Source: an uncultured Dehalococcoidia bacterium
Lineage (GTDB): Bacteria > Chloroflexota > Dehalococcoidia > Lucifugimonadales > CATOSD01
NCBI GenBank assembly: GCA_951812395.1
Contig: CATOSD010000001.1
Coordinates: forward strand, 620,001-684,000
Direction of reading: 5' to 3'
DNA length: 64,000 nt
Under the pieces are notes generated by a model that had not been told where the DNA came from, did not search any database, and saw only the letters and a program-made list of their open reading frames with translations. Positions within the stretch are counted from its first letter, which is position 1, and each line of letters opens with the position of its first letter. This document shows positions 32,236-41,063 of the stretch, in pieces. Made by a program: the position numbers and the translations under genes.

Positions 32236-33453
32236 ATGTCAGAGACCCGGAGGCAAGCCGTTCTGAGTGAAGCCGACGTAATCGTAATCGGCGGCGGCAT
32301 CGCCGGCGCCTCCACCGCCTACCACCTCGCGGCGCACGGACGCTCCGTCGCGCTGCTGGAGCGCGGCGACATTGCCTCCGGCGCGTCCGGCGTCAACGGC
32401 GGCCTGCTGGGCGGCTCCGGCTGGGGGCGCCTTCCCGGCCTCGACGACTACCTCAGCATGGGCAGCCTCGAGCTCTTCAAGATGCTCCAGTCCGACCTCG
32501 GCTACCACGTCGAGTTCCGGCAGTCAGGTTCGCTCACCGCCATCCACACCGAGGAGCAGTACTCCTACGCGCTCCGCGTGGTCCAGTCCGCGCGAGCCGG
32601 CGGGCGCGACGTCGAGCTGCTCACCACCAGGGAGGCACGCGCGATAGAGCCGTTCGCCTGCCCCGACATGCCCGGCTACGTGTACAGCCGGCAGCGCGGC
32701 AACGCCAACCCCGTCAGGGCCACCCGCGCCTTCGCGGACGCCGCACGGCAAGCCGGAGCCAGCGTGCTAACCGGCCACGAGGTCACCGCAGTCGAGGCCC
32801 TCGCCGACGGCTCGTACCGCGTCAGCACGCGGCGGGGCGAGTTCCGCGCGGGCGCGTTGGTGCTCGCCGCCGGGGCGTGGTGTGCTCCGGTGGGCGAAAT
32901 GCTCGGCCTGAGCATCCCCGTCATTCCCGTCCGCGGCCAGATGTGGGCCACTGAGCCGCTGCCGCCCCGCGTCTTCCAGGGCATATCTTCCATGGAATCA
33001 CAGCTCTTCTGGAAGGCGCACGGAGAGGACACCACGCCCCACAACCTGACCCACCGCGGCGGCGTGCGGCAGACCAGGCACCTCTACGGGCGGCAGACCC
33101 AGTCGGGAGAGATAGCCTTCGGCGGCGACAGGCAGCTTGCGGGCTACGACGCCACGCCGGACGCGCAGGGCATAGAGGTGAACAAGACCCACGCCGGCGA
33201 GGTGCTGCCCCTGCTCACCGATCTGCCGATTGCCCGTACCTGGGCCGGGCTGATGCCATTCACGCTGGACGGCGAGCCGCTGATAGGCAAGATCCCGCTG
33301 CGGCAAAACCTGTACATAGTCGGAGGTCTCGCCTCCTCCGGCTTCGGGCGCGGCCCCATGGCCGGAAAACTCCTCGCCGACTTCGTGCACACGGGCCACA
33401 TGCCCCACGTGCTCGCCGAGTCCGACCCCGCCGGGCGCGTCACCGACGCGTAG
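32236..33453 (+). CDS. FAD-dependent oxidoreductase (DAO family)
   Basis: A 405-residue D-amino-acid-oxidase-like flavoprotein (glycine/sarcosine oxidase group). It begins with the dinucleotide-binding motif DVIVIGGGIAGASTAYHLAA near residues 14-33, followed by ASGASGVNGGLLGGSG (flavin-contact loop) and ends with RQNLYIVGGLASSGFGRGPM, the FAD-binding strand. It oxidises an amine or 2-hydroxy acid; substrate unknown. The ATG at 32236 follows the broken PaREP1-like gene by 20 bp. Mobile element copy B begins 19 bp after the stop. Confidence 0.9.
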   Translation: MSETRRQAVLSEADVIVIGGGIAGASTAYHLAAHGRSVALLERGDIASGASGVNGGLLGGSGWGRLPGLDDYLSMGSLELFKMLQSDLGYHVEFRQSGSLTAIHTEEQYSYALRVVQSARAGGRDVELLTTREARAIEPFACPDMPGYVYSRQRGNANPVRATRAFADAARQAGASVLTGHEVTAVEALADGSYRVSTRRGEFRAGALVLAAGAWCAPVGEMLGLSIPVIPVRGQMWATEPLPPRVFQGISSMESQLFWKAHGEDTTPHNLTHRGGVRQTRHLYGRQTQSGEIAFGGDRQLAGYDATPDAQGIEVNKTHAGEVLPLLTDLPIARTWAGLMPFTLDGEPLIGKIPLRQNLYIVGGLASSGFGRGPMAGKLLADFVHTGHMPHVLAESDPAGRVTDA

Positions 33454-33471
33454 CGCGAGCCGGTCCGCGCT

Positions 33472-34153
33472 GAGCCTGTTTCAGACTACCAGGTGCGCCC
33501 AAAACCGCCTCTCCCGCGAACGACACGTGGGCGAGGGATGCAGGCGCAGCATCCCCCGCGCCCAACCCCGAGCCTGCGGCCATCGCCTTGCGCTCGCCAC
33601 ATTGCTCATCCTATGTCCCCCGTACGCCCCAACGCACACCCCGGCCCCACCCCCTCGCCCACACCACACCCATTCGCCTCCCCGTACGCGAAAAAGCGTC
33701 ACTTTCCCGCGCCGCCCGTTCCCGGTCATGCCCCATCCAACACCACCCACGTCCTGCCCATCCCCACGTCTGCGCCATTTCTCCCCACCAATCTGTCCCC
33801 AATCCCGCAATCTCTCCAGCCCTCTTGAAGCACACGCACATCCGTGCTACCCTCGCCCACGTGAGGGACCGACCCCGCCGCCCGGAAACCCTACCCCCAG
33901 AACGGGTAAGGCCCCAGGCATCCGTAGGGGCGTCCCTTGTGGGCGTCCAGTGGCAGCTCCGCCCCCTGTCCTCCTCTGTCACGCGGTGTCACTTCTGTGT
34001 CCGAAATGACCACGTAGGCGTTACAGATTCGCGCAGGACCGCCGGCTCCCTCAGCTACGAGACGCACAGAATGTCGCAGAATCGAACAGATTTCGCCTAC
34101 CTGCTTCCGCGGGAACAACAACGTTGGGGCGCCAGGCTACCTGAAACAGGCTC
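33472..34153. mobile_element. Non-coding mobile element, copy B (inverted relative to A)
   Basis: A 682-bp element with ends GAGCCTGTTTCAG at 33472-33484 and CTGAAACAGGCTC at 34141-34153, 13 bp perfect and weaker similarity further in. Its left 25 bp match the right end of copy A in reverse complement, and its right 150 bp match the left end of copy A, so the two are inverted copies 18 kb apart. Shared blocks include CCCACGTCTGCGC (33763-33775) and GGCATCCGTAGGGG (33917-33930). Flanking 9-mers agree at only 5 of 9 positions, so the target duplication has decayed or recombination has occurred. The long plus-strand ORFs here (33527-34009, 33588-34283) are Pro/Arg/His-rich, lack ribosome-binding sites and are unlikely to be proteins. 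Confidence 0.8.
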
Positions 34154-34290
34154 CTCCGAGTCCGTTCACTGGACGCGCTCCGGTGGGTTGCATATAATTT
34201 GGCAGGCCACGAGCGGCGCTCGCGCCGTCCGTCGTGTGCCCAGAATATCTAAACAACCCAACGTCCGCGACGGGAAAGGCTAGTAACCAC

Positions 34291-35331
34291 ATGGCAGAAG
34301 ACACGGTACGAATCGGATTCGTGGGCGCTGGAGCCAACACCACCCTGCGCCACATTCCGGGCTTCAAGTCGATTGAGGGCGTCGAGCTGGTGAGCGTCGC
34401 CAACCGCAGCCGGGCCTCCGGTCAGCGCATCGCCGACGAGTACGGCATCCCCCAGGTGTTCGACAACTGGGTCGACCTGGTGGAAGACCCTGACACCAAC
34501 GCAATCTGCATTGGCACCTGGCCCTACATGCACCACGCCCTGGTGCTGGCCGCGCTCGAATGCGACAAGCACGTGATCACCGAGGCCCGCATGGCCATGA
34601 ACGCGGACCAGGCGCGCGACATGCTGTATGCCGCGCGCCTCAAGCCCAACCTCGTCACCCAGATAGTACCATCGCCCATGACTCTGAAGGTGGACCAGAC
34701 AATCCAGGAGCTGATAGCCGATGGCTACCTGGGAGACGTGCTGTCGGTGGACGTCACGGTGCGGCAGGGCGGCTTCATCGACCGCGACGCGCCCTTCCAC
34801 TGGCGGCACAACCGCGACCTGAGCGGCTACAACATAATGAGCATGGGCATCTGGTACGAGGCGATGATGCGCTGGGTGGGACACGCCACGAGCGTTACCG
34901 CCCTGACCCGCGTTAACGTGAAGTCGCGCAGAGACGACGCCGGAGCGACGCGCCACATTTCCATACCCGACCAGATAGAGGTGCTGTGCGAGCTGGAGTC
35001 CGGCGCCGTCGCCCGGCTCGGCATGAGCACTGTATTCGGCCTGGCGCCGGCCCCACAGGCGTGGCTCTTCGGCGCCGAGGGCACACTGAGAGTCGACGGC
35101 GCCTCGATGACCCTCTACGGCGGACGGCGCGGCGACTCCGAGCTCTCCGAAATCGCCATACTCCCCGAAAAGCAGGGAAGCTGGCGGGTGGAAGAGGAGT
35201 TCATCAACGCCATAAGAGGCAAGGAGCAGGTCACACACACCAGCTTCGAGGACGGCGTGAAGTACATGGAGTTCACCGAGGCCGTAACCCGTAGCGCGGA
35301 GTCGGGACAGACGGTGCACCTGCCCCTCTAG
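34291..35331 (+). CDS. Gfo/Idh/MocA-family oxidoreductase
   Basis: A 346-residue NAD(P)-dependent dehydrogenase. The Rossmann motif is VRIGFVGAGANTTLRHIPGF near residues 5-24; ICIGTWPYMHHALVLAALEC and KHVITEARMAMNADQARDML follow, with Ala replacing the conserved Lys of the common EKP motif (TEAR instead of CEKP), which is notable because that Lys is catalytic in many members. The C-terminal half is the alpha/beta substrate domain (QPGGFIDRDAPFHW-type region). I start at ATG 34291 with GGGAAAGG upstream rather than the longer frame. It oxidises a sugar, polyol or related alcohol, or acts as a dehalogenase-like member; substrate unknown. Confidence 0.85.
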   Translation: MAEDTVRIGFVGAGANTTLRHIPGFKSIEGVELVSVANRSRASGQRIADEYGIPQVFDNWVDLVEDPDTNAICIGTWPYMHHALVLAALECDKHVITEARMAMNADQARDMLYAARLKPNLVTQIVPSPMTLKVDQTIQELIADGYLGDVLSVDVTVRQGGFIDRDAPFHWRHNRDLSGYNIMSMGIWYEAMMRWVGHATSVTALTRVNVKSRRDDAGATRHISIPDQIEVLCELESGAVARLGMSTVFGLAPAPQAWLFGAEGTLRVDGASMTLYGGRRGDSELSEIAILPEKQGSWRVEEEFINAIRGKEQVTHTSFEDGVKYMEFTEAVTRSAESGQTVHLPL

Positions 35332-35379
35332 CCGCGGCGAGACGTCAATACCAGGGCAACACCAGAAGGAGGCGCGACC

Positions 35380-36570
35380 ATGAACTACGACGGACTGTTT
35401 TCCAACAGGCTGCCAGCGCCTGTCAAAACGCACCCGGGCCTCGGGGCCGACACCAAGTACGTGTTCTCGGTCACATACGCCAATCCGCAGACGCTGCCGG
35501 GGGACGGCTTCGTGGACGCGCTGCGCGCCGCGATGCGCACCCAGGCTGAGGATCTGGCCAAGTATCCGCCGTCGCAGGGCCACGTGGGAATGCGAGAGCT
35601 GATAGCCCAACGGCTCGAAGAGAACCGCGGCTTGAAAACCGGCATAGACTCGATTTTTCTGAGCAGCGGCGCCGGCGGCGCAATCCAGGTGATACTCGAC
35701 GCCTTCATCGACCCGGGCGACATCGTACTCGTGGAGGAGTTCTGCTACCTGGGCACGCTCGCAATGCTGCTATCCCGCAGGGCCAACGTCATCCACGTCC
35801 CCACCGACGAGCAGGGCATGGACACCGACGCCGTCCGGAGCATACTGTCGGACCTGGCGTGGCAGGGCAAGCGGCCAAAGATGATCTACACCATCTCCGT
35901 CTACCAGAACCCCATGGGCATGACCATGAGCCTGGAACGGCGCAAGGCGCTGCTGGAGCTGTCTCAACAGTACGGCGTCCCCATCGTCGAGAACGAGTCC
36001 TACGCCGACTTCGTCATTGATGGCGACCCTCTGCCGCAGGCCATCATGGGAATGGACGACGAGGACTCGGTGATGTACGTGTCGGCGTACACCAAGCTCC
36101 TGGGCTGCGGCCTGCGCCTGGGATACGCAGTGGTGCCCGACGCCGTCAAGGAGACGCTGGGCAAGCTGCGCTTTGGCGGGTCGCCAAGCCATCTCGCCTC
36201 CATGACCGTTCACCAGTACCTGCAGGAGCACAAAGACGAGTACATCGAAAGCGTCAGCGAAAGCCTGAAAGAGAAGCGCGACGCGATGCTCTCCGCTCTG
36301 GGCGAGAACTTCCCGCCAAGCTGCTCCTGGTCGAAGCCCGAAGGCGGCATGATGATCTGGGTGCGGCTGCCCGAGGGGGCCGACAGTTGGGCCGCGCTGG
36401 ACAAGGCCGTCGAGGCGGACGTGAAGTACAATCCCGGCCCCGTGTTCAGAGCGAACCGCGACCGCCCCAACCACCTGAGGCTCACGTACAGCCACAACTC
36501 GCCGGAGGAGATCAGGGAGGGAGTCGGTATTCTGGCCTCAGTGTTCGAGCGCGAGGGGCTGTTCGGCTAA
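35380..36570 (+). CDS. PLP-dependent aminotransferase, class I/II
   Basis: A 396-residue fold-type I aminotransferase resembling the 2-aminoadipate/LysN and MocR-type enzymes without the regulator domain. Motifs: LSSGAGGAIQVILDAFIDPG, YTISVYQNPMGMTMSLERRK (Asn-Pro), VENESYADFVIDG (cofactor-ring Asp region), YVSAYTKLLGCGLRLGYAVV (PLP-binding Lys in TKLL) and the C-terminal Arg in NHLRLTYSHNSPEEI. GAAGGAGG precedes the ATG. It follows the Gfo/Idh dehydrogenase by 48 bp and is probably in the same transcript. Confidence 0.9.
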   Translation: MNYDGLFSNRLPAPVKTHPGLGADTKYVFSVTYANPQTLPGDGFVDALRAAMRTQAEDLAKYPPSQGHVGMRELIAQRLEENRGLKTGIDSIFLSSGAGGAIQVILDAFIDPGDIVLVEEFCYLGTLAMLLSRRANVIHVPTDEQGMDTDAVRSILSDLAWQGKRPKMIYTISVYQNPMGMTMSLERRKALLELSQQYGVPIVENESYADFVIDGDPLPQAIMGMDDEDSVMYVSAYTKLLGCGLRLGYAVVPDAVKETLGKLRFGGSPSHLASMTVHQYLQEHKDEYIESVSESLKEKRDAMLSALGENFPPSCSWSKPEGGMMIWVRLPEGADSWAALDKAVEADVKYNPGPVFRANRDRPNHLRLTYSHNSPEEIREGVGILASVFEREGLFG

Positions 36571-36601
36571 TCCGCGCCGGGCAGATATCGGACGACGCCG
36601 C

Positions 36602-37810
36602 TTGAGGTACGCCGCCGACCTCCACGTTCACTCGCCGCACTCGCGAGCCACCAGTTCCCAGCTTACGCTGCCCAACCTCGCGCAGTGGGCCAAGCTCAAA
36701 GGAATAGACCTGCTCGCAACCGGCGACTTCACACATCCGGCGTGGTTCGCGGAGTTGCGCGATAACCTGGTCGAGTCGGCTGAGGGCCTGTACACCTACG
36801 ACGGCGTAAGCTTCGTACTCGGCAGCGAGGTGGCCTGCGTGGCCGGACAAGGCGGCCGCAACCGCCGTGTGCACGTGCTCATCTTCGCGCCCGGTCTCGA
36901 CGCGGCGGAGCGTGTCAACGCAGCCCTCGCCAATCTGGGCGACCTGGCGTCCGACGGCCGCCCCGCCCTGCGCGCCTCGCCCCGGCAGTTGCTCGAACTG
37001 TTGCTCGAAGTGGACGAACGCTGCGTATTGATCCCCGCTCACGTGTGGACGCCCTGGTTCGGGCTGTACGGCTCGAAGTCGGGTTTCGATTCGCTGGCCG
37101 AGTGCTTCGGCGATGACGCGCCGCGCATCCTGGCGGTGGAAACCGGCCTGTCAAGCGACCCGGCGATGAACTGGCGAATCGCGGAACTGGACGACGTGGC
37201 CATAGTGTCGTTCTCCGACGCGCACTCGCTGCCCAGGCTGGGCCGTGAGCTTACGGTGTTCGACGGCGACCTGAGCTACCGCGGTCTGCTCGAATCGCTG
37301 CGAACCCAAAGCATCGCTTACACCGTCGAGTTCTATCCCGAAGAGGGCAAGTACCACCACTCCGGGCACCGCAAGTGCGGCGTGAGGATGACTCCGTGGG
37401 AGGCCGTGCGGCAAGGCGAGCGCTGTCCGGAGTGTGGGCGCAAGCTGACGCTGGGCGTGGCGCAGCGTGTGGAGGAACTGGCGTCACGCCCAGCGCGGGC
37501 CCAGACACGTGAGGCCGGATTGGTGCGTGGGCAGACTGGACGCCCCCCGTTCCGGCCGCTCATTGCGCTACAGCAGCTTATCGCCGAAAATGTGGGCCGA
37601 GGCGTGAACACCAAGGGCGTGCGCGCCGAGTACCTGCGATTGGTGTGCGAATTCGGTAGCGAGCTGGCGCTGCTCGTCCACGCGCCCGTGGGCGACGTTG
37701 CTCTGGCGGCCGGCGAGCGTCTCGCCCAGGCCGTAGAAAACGTACGCCGAGGCCGTGTGGGCCTGGATCCCGGCTACGATGGCGTCTACGGGCGTGTGAG
37801 CGCGCTCTAG
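36602..37810 (+). CDS. Endonuclease Q (PHP-domain DNA repair nuclease)
   Basis: A 402-residue EndoQ-family protein. The PHP domain starts at the N-terminus with YAADLHVHSPHSRATS (metal-binding HxH), then DLLATGDFTHPAWF (Asp/His), LIPAHVWTPWFGLYGSKSGF (His) and IVSFSDAHSLPRLGREL (DAH). A zinc-binding module follows near 258-285: HHSGHRKCGVRMTP...GERCPECGRKLTLG, with Cys pairs. The C-terminal part is helical. EndoQ nicks DNA 5' of hypoxanthine, uracil or abasic sites; it is known from archaea and some bacteria. The start is a TTG at 36602 with no strong Shine-Dalgarno; translation may depend on the preceding gene 31 bp away. Confidence 0.85.
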   Translation: MRYAADLHVHSPHSRATSSQLTLPNLAQWAKLKGIDLLATGDFTHPAWFAELRDNLVESAEGLYTYDGVSFVLGSEVACVAGQGGRNRRVHVLIFAPGLDAAERVNAALANLGDLASDGRPALRASPRQLLELLLEVDERCVLIPAHVWTPWFGLYGSKSGFDSLAECFGDDAPRILAVETGLSSDPAMNWRIAELDDVAIVSFSDAHSLPRLGRELTVFDGDLSYRGLLESLRTQSIAYTVEFYPEEGKYHHSGHRKCGVRMTPWEAVRQGERCPECGRKLTLGVAQRVEELASRPARAQTREAGLVRGQTGRPPFRPLIALQQLIAENVGRGVNTKGVRAEYLRLVCEFGSELALLVHAPVGDVALAAGERLAQAVENVRRGRVGLDPGYDGVYGRVSAL

Positions 37811-37942
37811 GCGGCCCACGGAAGCCATAGTATGGCTGAGGGGAAGGGCCGAAGATGCGGGGTCCGCACACCGGCTAACTCGGCGGCGCCCCGGACTTCG
37901 CTGAATTTCCAAAGCGCCAAAGCACTACGGGAGGGAAAACAC

Positions 37943-38365
37943 ATGATTTCAATCGAAGGAGAGATGCGAGAGCTTCTCAACAACGCTCTCGACGACGGCT
38001 TCTACTGCTATGTCGGCACAGCCTCGCGAGACGGGCGCCCGCAGATCAGCATGAGAGGCAGCCTGAGCGTCTACGACGGCGAGACGCTCGCCTTCTGGGA
38101 ACGTTCCCGTCGCTCGTCGCTGGACAACGTCAACGAAAACCCTCACGTCGTCATCTTCTACCGCAACCCGGACAAGCGCTTCAACTGGCGGTTCCACGGT
38201 ACCGCCACGTTGCACGAATCGGGTGAAGTCCGCGACAGGGTGATGGCGCAGACACCACAGCCGGAACTGGATCGCGACCCCGAGCGAACCGGAATCGCGG
38301 TGCTCATCAAGATCGACACCATCACCAGCCTGTCGGGAGAGGTGCTCCAGCAGCGCGAGGGCTGA
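37943..38365 (+). CDS. Pyridoxamine 5'-phosphate oxidase-fold protein
   Basis: A 140-residue split-barrel flavoprotein-like protein. Motifs: YCYVGTASRDGRPQISMRGS, TLAFWERSRRSSLDNVNENP and HVVIFYRNPDKRFNWRFHG, typical of the PNPOx-like family that binds FMN or F420. I start at the ATG at 37943 with GGGAGGG eight bases upstream. True pyridoxal-phosphate synthesis is unlikely given its short length; it is probably a flavin or deazaflavin-dependent reductase. Confidence 0.85.
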   Translation: MISIEGEMRELLNNALDDGFYCYVGTASRDGRPQISMRGSLSVYDGETLAFWERSRRSSLDNVNENPHVVIFYRNPDKRFNWRFHGTATLHESGEVRDRVMAQTPQPELDRDPERTGIAVLIKIDTITSLSGEVLQQREG

Positions 38366-38432
38366 ACGCACTGCACCCCCTCTCGAGCGCTAGCTCAGGA
38401 GGGGGCGCGAAATCACTGTTGTCGTTCAGTAT

Positions 38433-38470
38433 GGCCGGGGGCAGGGACACGAGCCCCCAAGCCCCCGGCC
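38433..38470. terminator. Bidirectional hairpin between convergent genes
   Basis: GGCCGGGGGC (38433-38442) pairs with GCCCCCGGCC (38461-38470). A weaker R3-like stem CCCCCTC/GAGGGGG lies at 38376-38405. Both are between convergent stop codons and can end transcripts from either side. Confidence 0.6.
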
Positions 38471-38480
38471 GCATCTCCTG

Positions 38481-40589
38481 CTAGTCGCCGCCTGCCGCGT
38501 CGCCCATCGGCGTCGGAGGTATTGGCAGCATCATGAAGCTGTACAGCTTGCCTTCGGTGCCTATCACAGTCTCGTTCTTGACCGACACCTCGCTTACCAA
38601 CGGCAGGTTGTTTACGCGAACGTTAGTCGCCATCTCCCTGTTCTGCAGGCCCACCCCACGGCTCGTGAAGGTGAACGCCACGCCGTCGAGTCCAATGATT
38701 GGAATCTCACGGCCACTTACCGCGTTCTTTGAGAACAACTTAAACCGTCCTTCGCGCTCCAGTTTGGAGAAGTCCACCAGCATGTGACCCTCGTCGTCGA
38801 ATATGTACCCGTAGGGCGACCTGCGCGTTAGCCAGTAGATGGTGGCCCCGATCAGGGCGACCAGCATCACAGCCGGAATGGTCAGCAGTCCCCAGTAGTT
38901 GCCCGGCGCGGGCGGCGGCTGCTGCGGCGTTGGTGCGGTGGGCTCCGCCGGCGCCGGCGCCGGCGGAGGTATGTAGGGCTGGGCTTGCAAGGCCGCCGAC
39001 AGTGACGACAGCGTTACGGAGTCCGCTATCTTCGTGTAGGGGCGTCCTGCGTACACCAGGCGGAGCCGAATGTCCAGAGTATGCAGCGCGTCACTCTCCG
39101 GCGTAAAGTAGATGTCGTACTTCCAGGCGAGGCCCTCGGCCACCAGTTGCTGGGGCACGAGCTCCAGCGTCCCGGAGGGGCCATCCGACGCCACGGCCGA
39201 AATAAGTTCGGACGGCGCGACCGCGTAGGGCTGGCCCAGAATGCTCACGGCCACCTCGCCGACCCTTTCACGCTGTCCCGCCTTCAGCCCCTCCGTACGG
39301 ACCTTCATCACGTCTATCGACGGGAATGCCAGCGTCCTGAACTCGGACTGCGAAGCGATGTGCTGGTCTACGCCGGGCCAGGTCAGCTCCAGGTACACCT
39401 GGTACCTGCCTTCGATCACCAGAGGCGGAATCGTGGCCGAGAAGTACCCGTCGCCTGCCGTATTGTCGCCGGTTTCGCCGTTGTCTTCGAGTTCCAACTG
39501 GAACGTTTCGCCGCCGGGCGTCCGCACCAGGGCGGTAATCTCCGCGCCCTCGGCCATGACCATTTCTCTTTCGTGCTCCACGTACGCCGTCAGCGCTGCC
39601 GGCTCGTTGAGCGGCGTGGTGCTCAGCGGCAAGAGCACGGGCCTGTACACGTTCAAGCTGTAGTGCCAAGCCGTGGCGGAGCCATCTACGCCCCTGACGT
39701 GCAATTGCCACTCGCCAGGCTCAGGTTCAACCAGCCGCCATAACACGACGTTTGCGGTTTCCACCAAGAACGACGACACGCCGTCTCCGGTGGTGCGAGC
39801 TGTCCCGGACGGGCCGGTGAGGGTGACGCGACCGCCGCCGTTCTGCTTGAAGGCGATCAGGTACATCTCCTGTGTGCCAGGCACGGCAGAGGCCGCGAGC
39901 GCCAGAGAGTCGGAGTTGGTCAGCTCGGCGCCTCCCAGGTTCGCGAGCGCCGGCTTGCCATCCAACCTCAGTACGCTGTTCGTCAGGGCCGTGTATCCTT
40001 CCAAGGCCGAGAGATCAAAGTGCTCGCCGCCAAGCTTGGTGGCGAGCGCCGTAAGCTGACCGAACTGCTCACCGAGTCCCACCGACACGTAGCGCCAACC
40101 CTCGTTGTGGAAAGTCGTGGCCAAACCCTCCGCACTCGTGGAAGACATCAAGAGATCGGTGTCTTCGCTCTCGCCGCCGATCAGGTAGATCGTGCTGTCG
40201 GCCGGGGCAAGAGTAGCATCCATAAACGCGGCTATCTCGGCCACGGCGCCGAGAACATCCACGTCCTCTGCCGAGGCCGACGTGAGTAGCCAACCGCTCA
40301 GGCCGCGATGGAACGCCGCGTAGTTGTCGTCCGTCGTGAGCATCGGACCGACTCCTTCGGATGGGTCGTCAGCTCCGACAAACGTGAACGCCGCGTCCGG
40401 TCTGAGAGTTGCGACGAGTCCGATGACGGACTTGGCGGAGTCGACGCCGTCCGTCGTCCTCGACAGCGCATGCCTATCTACAATGAAGACAACGCTATCG
40501 TAGTCGGTGTTTGAATGGACGGCTTGACTGGCGAAGCCGGCCAAGGCGATTATGGCTGCTACAAATATGCTTGGAATGAGTCTGCGCAT
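38481..40589 (-). CDS. Membrane-anchored VWA-like protein
   Basis: A 702-residue exported protein starting MRRLIPSIFVAAIIALAGFA at ATG 40589 with GGGGAGG upstream. Residues about 35-220 look like a von Willebrand A-type fold (VVFIVDRHALSRTT at the first strand, AFTFVGAD, STIYLIGGES). The metal-site DxSxS motif is replaced by DRHALS, so metal binding may be lost. The middle resembles CARDB/Ig-like strands (TALVRTPGGETFQLELEDNG, TAGDGYFSATIPP). A Pro-rich stretch (PPPAPAPAEPTAPTPQQPPP) leads to a membrane helix (GLLTIPAVMLVALIGATIYW), followed by about 100 cytoplasmic residues with beta-rich, possibly FHA-like character (SGREIPIIGLDGVAFTFTSR). This topology could transmit a signal across the membrane. 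Function unknown. Confidence 0.75.
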   Translation of the reverse strand: MRRLIPSIFVAAIIALAGFASQAVHSNTDYDSVVFIVDRHALSRTTDGVDSAKSVIGLVATLRPDAAFTFVGADDPSEGVGPMLTTDDNYAAFHRGLSGWLLTSASAEDVDVLGAVAEIAAFMDATLAPADSTIYLIGGESEDTDLLMSSTSAEGLATTFHNEGWRYVSVGLGEQFGQLTALATKLGGEHFDLSALEGYTALTNSVLRLDGKPALANLGGAELTNSDSLALAASAVPGTQEMYLIAFKQNGGGRVTLTGPSGTARTTGDGVSSFLVETANVVLWRLVEPEPGEWQLHVRGVDGSATAWHYSLNVYRPVLLPLSTTPLNEPAALTAYVEHEREMVMAEGAEITALVRTPGGETFQLELEDNGETGDNTAGDGYFSATIPPLVIEGRYQVYLELTWPGVDQHIASQSEFRTLAFPSIDVMKVRTEGLKAGQRERVGEVAVSILGQPYAVAPSELISAVASDGPSGTLELVPQQLVAEGLAWKYDIYFTPESDALHTLDIRLRLVYAGRPYTKIADSVTLSSLSAALQAQPYIPPPAPAPAEPTAPTPQQPPPAPGNYWGLLTIPAVMLVALIGATIYWLTRRSPYGYIFDDEGHMLVDFSKLEREGRFKLFSKNAVSGREIPIIGLDGVAFTFTSRGVGLQNREMATNVRVNNLPLVSEVSVKNETVIGTEGKLYSFMMLPIPPTPMGDAAGGD

Positions 40590-40612
40590 CTGGCACCTCC
40601 CCTTAGGGTCAA

Positions 40613-40640
40613 AGTATCTGATGGCTATTTTTTTAGTCAA
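40613..40640 (-). promoter_or_regulatory. Promoter for the VWA-like gene
   Basis: On the minus strand TTGACT (40640-40635), 16 bp, GATACT (40618-40613), 24 bp before the ATG. Confidence 0.5.
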
Positions 40641-40757
40641 CTAAGATTTAGGCCAGTTTTGAGCTTTCCCCCAGACATAATCCGCCTGCGAGCCTTTGCA
40701 AAGGCCGCGCCTCGGCACATCAAATCAGGCCGATTTCGCCTCCGGGCCGCAGCGGCG

Positions 40758-41063
40758 ATGCGCCTCGCGACGGCGGCCGCCATGCTGTTGCTCTGCGGCG
40801 TCGTGGCGGCGTGCGACGGAGGGTCGGACGTACGGACGGCTCGCGGGTACGTGGTAGGCGTGGAATCAAAGTCACTGCTCGATCTGGAGTTGGTGCGCGT
40901 GCGCACCGAGGCAGGGGAAACAGTCGAGCTTAGTGCGAAGGGCAAACTCTTCCCCGGCTTCTCACCGTCTCACCTTAGAGAGCACATGGTGCAGGGGCTG
41001 CCGGTGACGGTGAGGTACCACCAGGAAGGCGGTGAACTGGTGCTCGACGAGGTGAGAGACTAG
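40758..41063 (+). CDS. Small lipoprotein
   Basis: A 101-residue lipoprotein: RLATAAAMLLLCGVVAAC gives a lipobox, followed by DGGSDVRTARGYVVGVESKS and VRTEAGETVELSAKGKLFPG, a compact beta-strand pattern similar to OB-like small secreted domains. No family recognised. The start at ATG 40758 follows from the signal peptide; there is no clear Shine-Dalgarno. Its stop overlaps the stop of the convergent gene by four bases. Confidence 0.65.
   Translation: MRLATAAAMLLLCGVVAACDGGSDVRTARGYVVGVESKSLLDLELVRVRTEAGETVELSAKGKLFPGFSPSHLREHMVQGLPVTVRYHQEGGELVLDEVRD

Noticed and set aside
33527..34283. Long plus-strand ORFs rich in Pro/Arg/His in element copy B, and the similar minus-strand ORF at 14989-15360 in copy A
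   Set aside because: No ribosome-binding sites, biased composition typical of shadow frames, frames not conserved between the copies.
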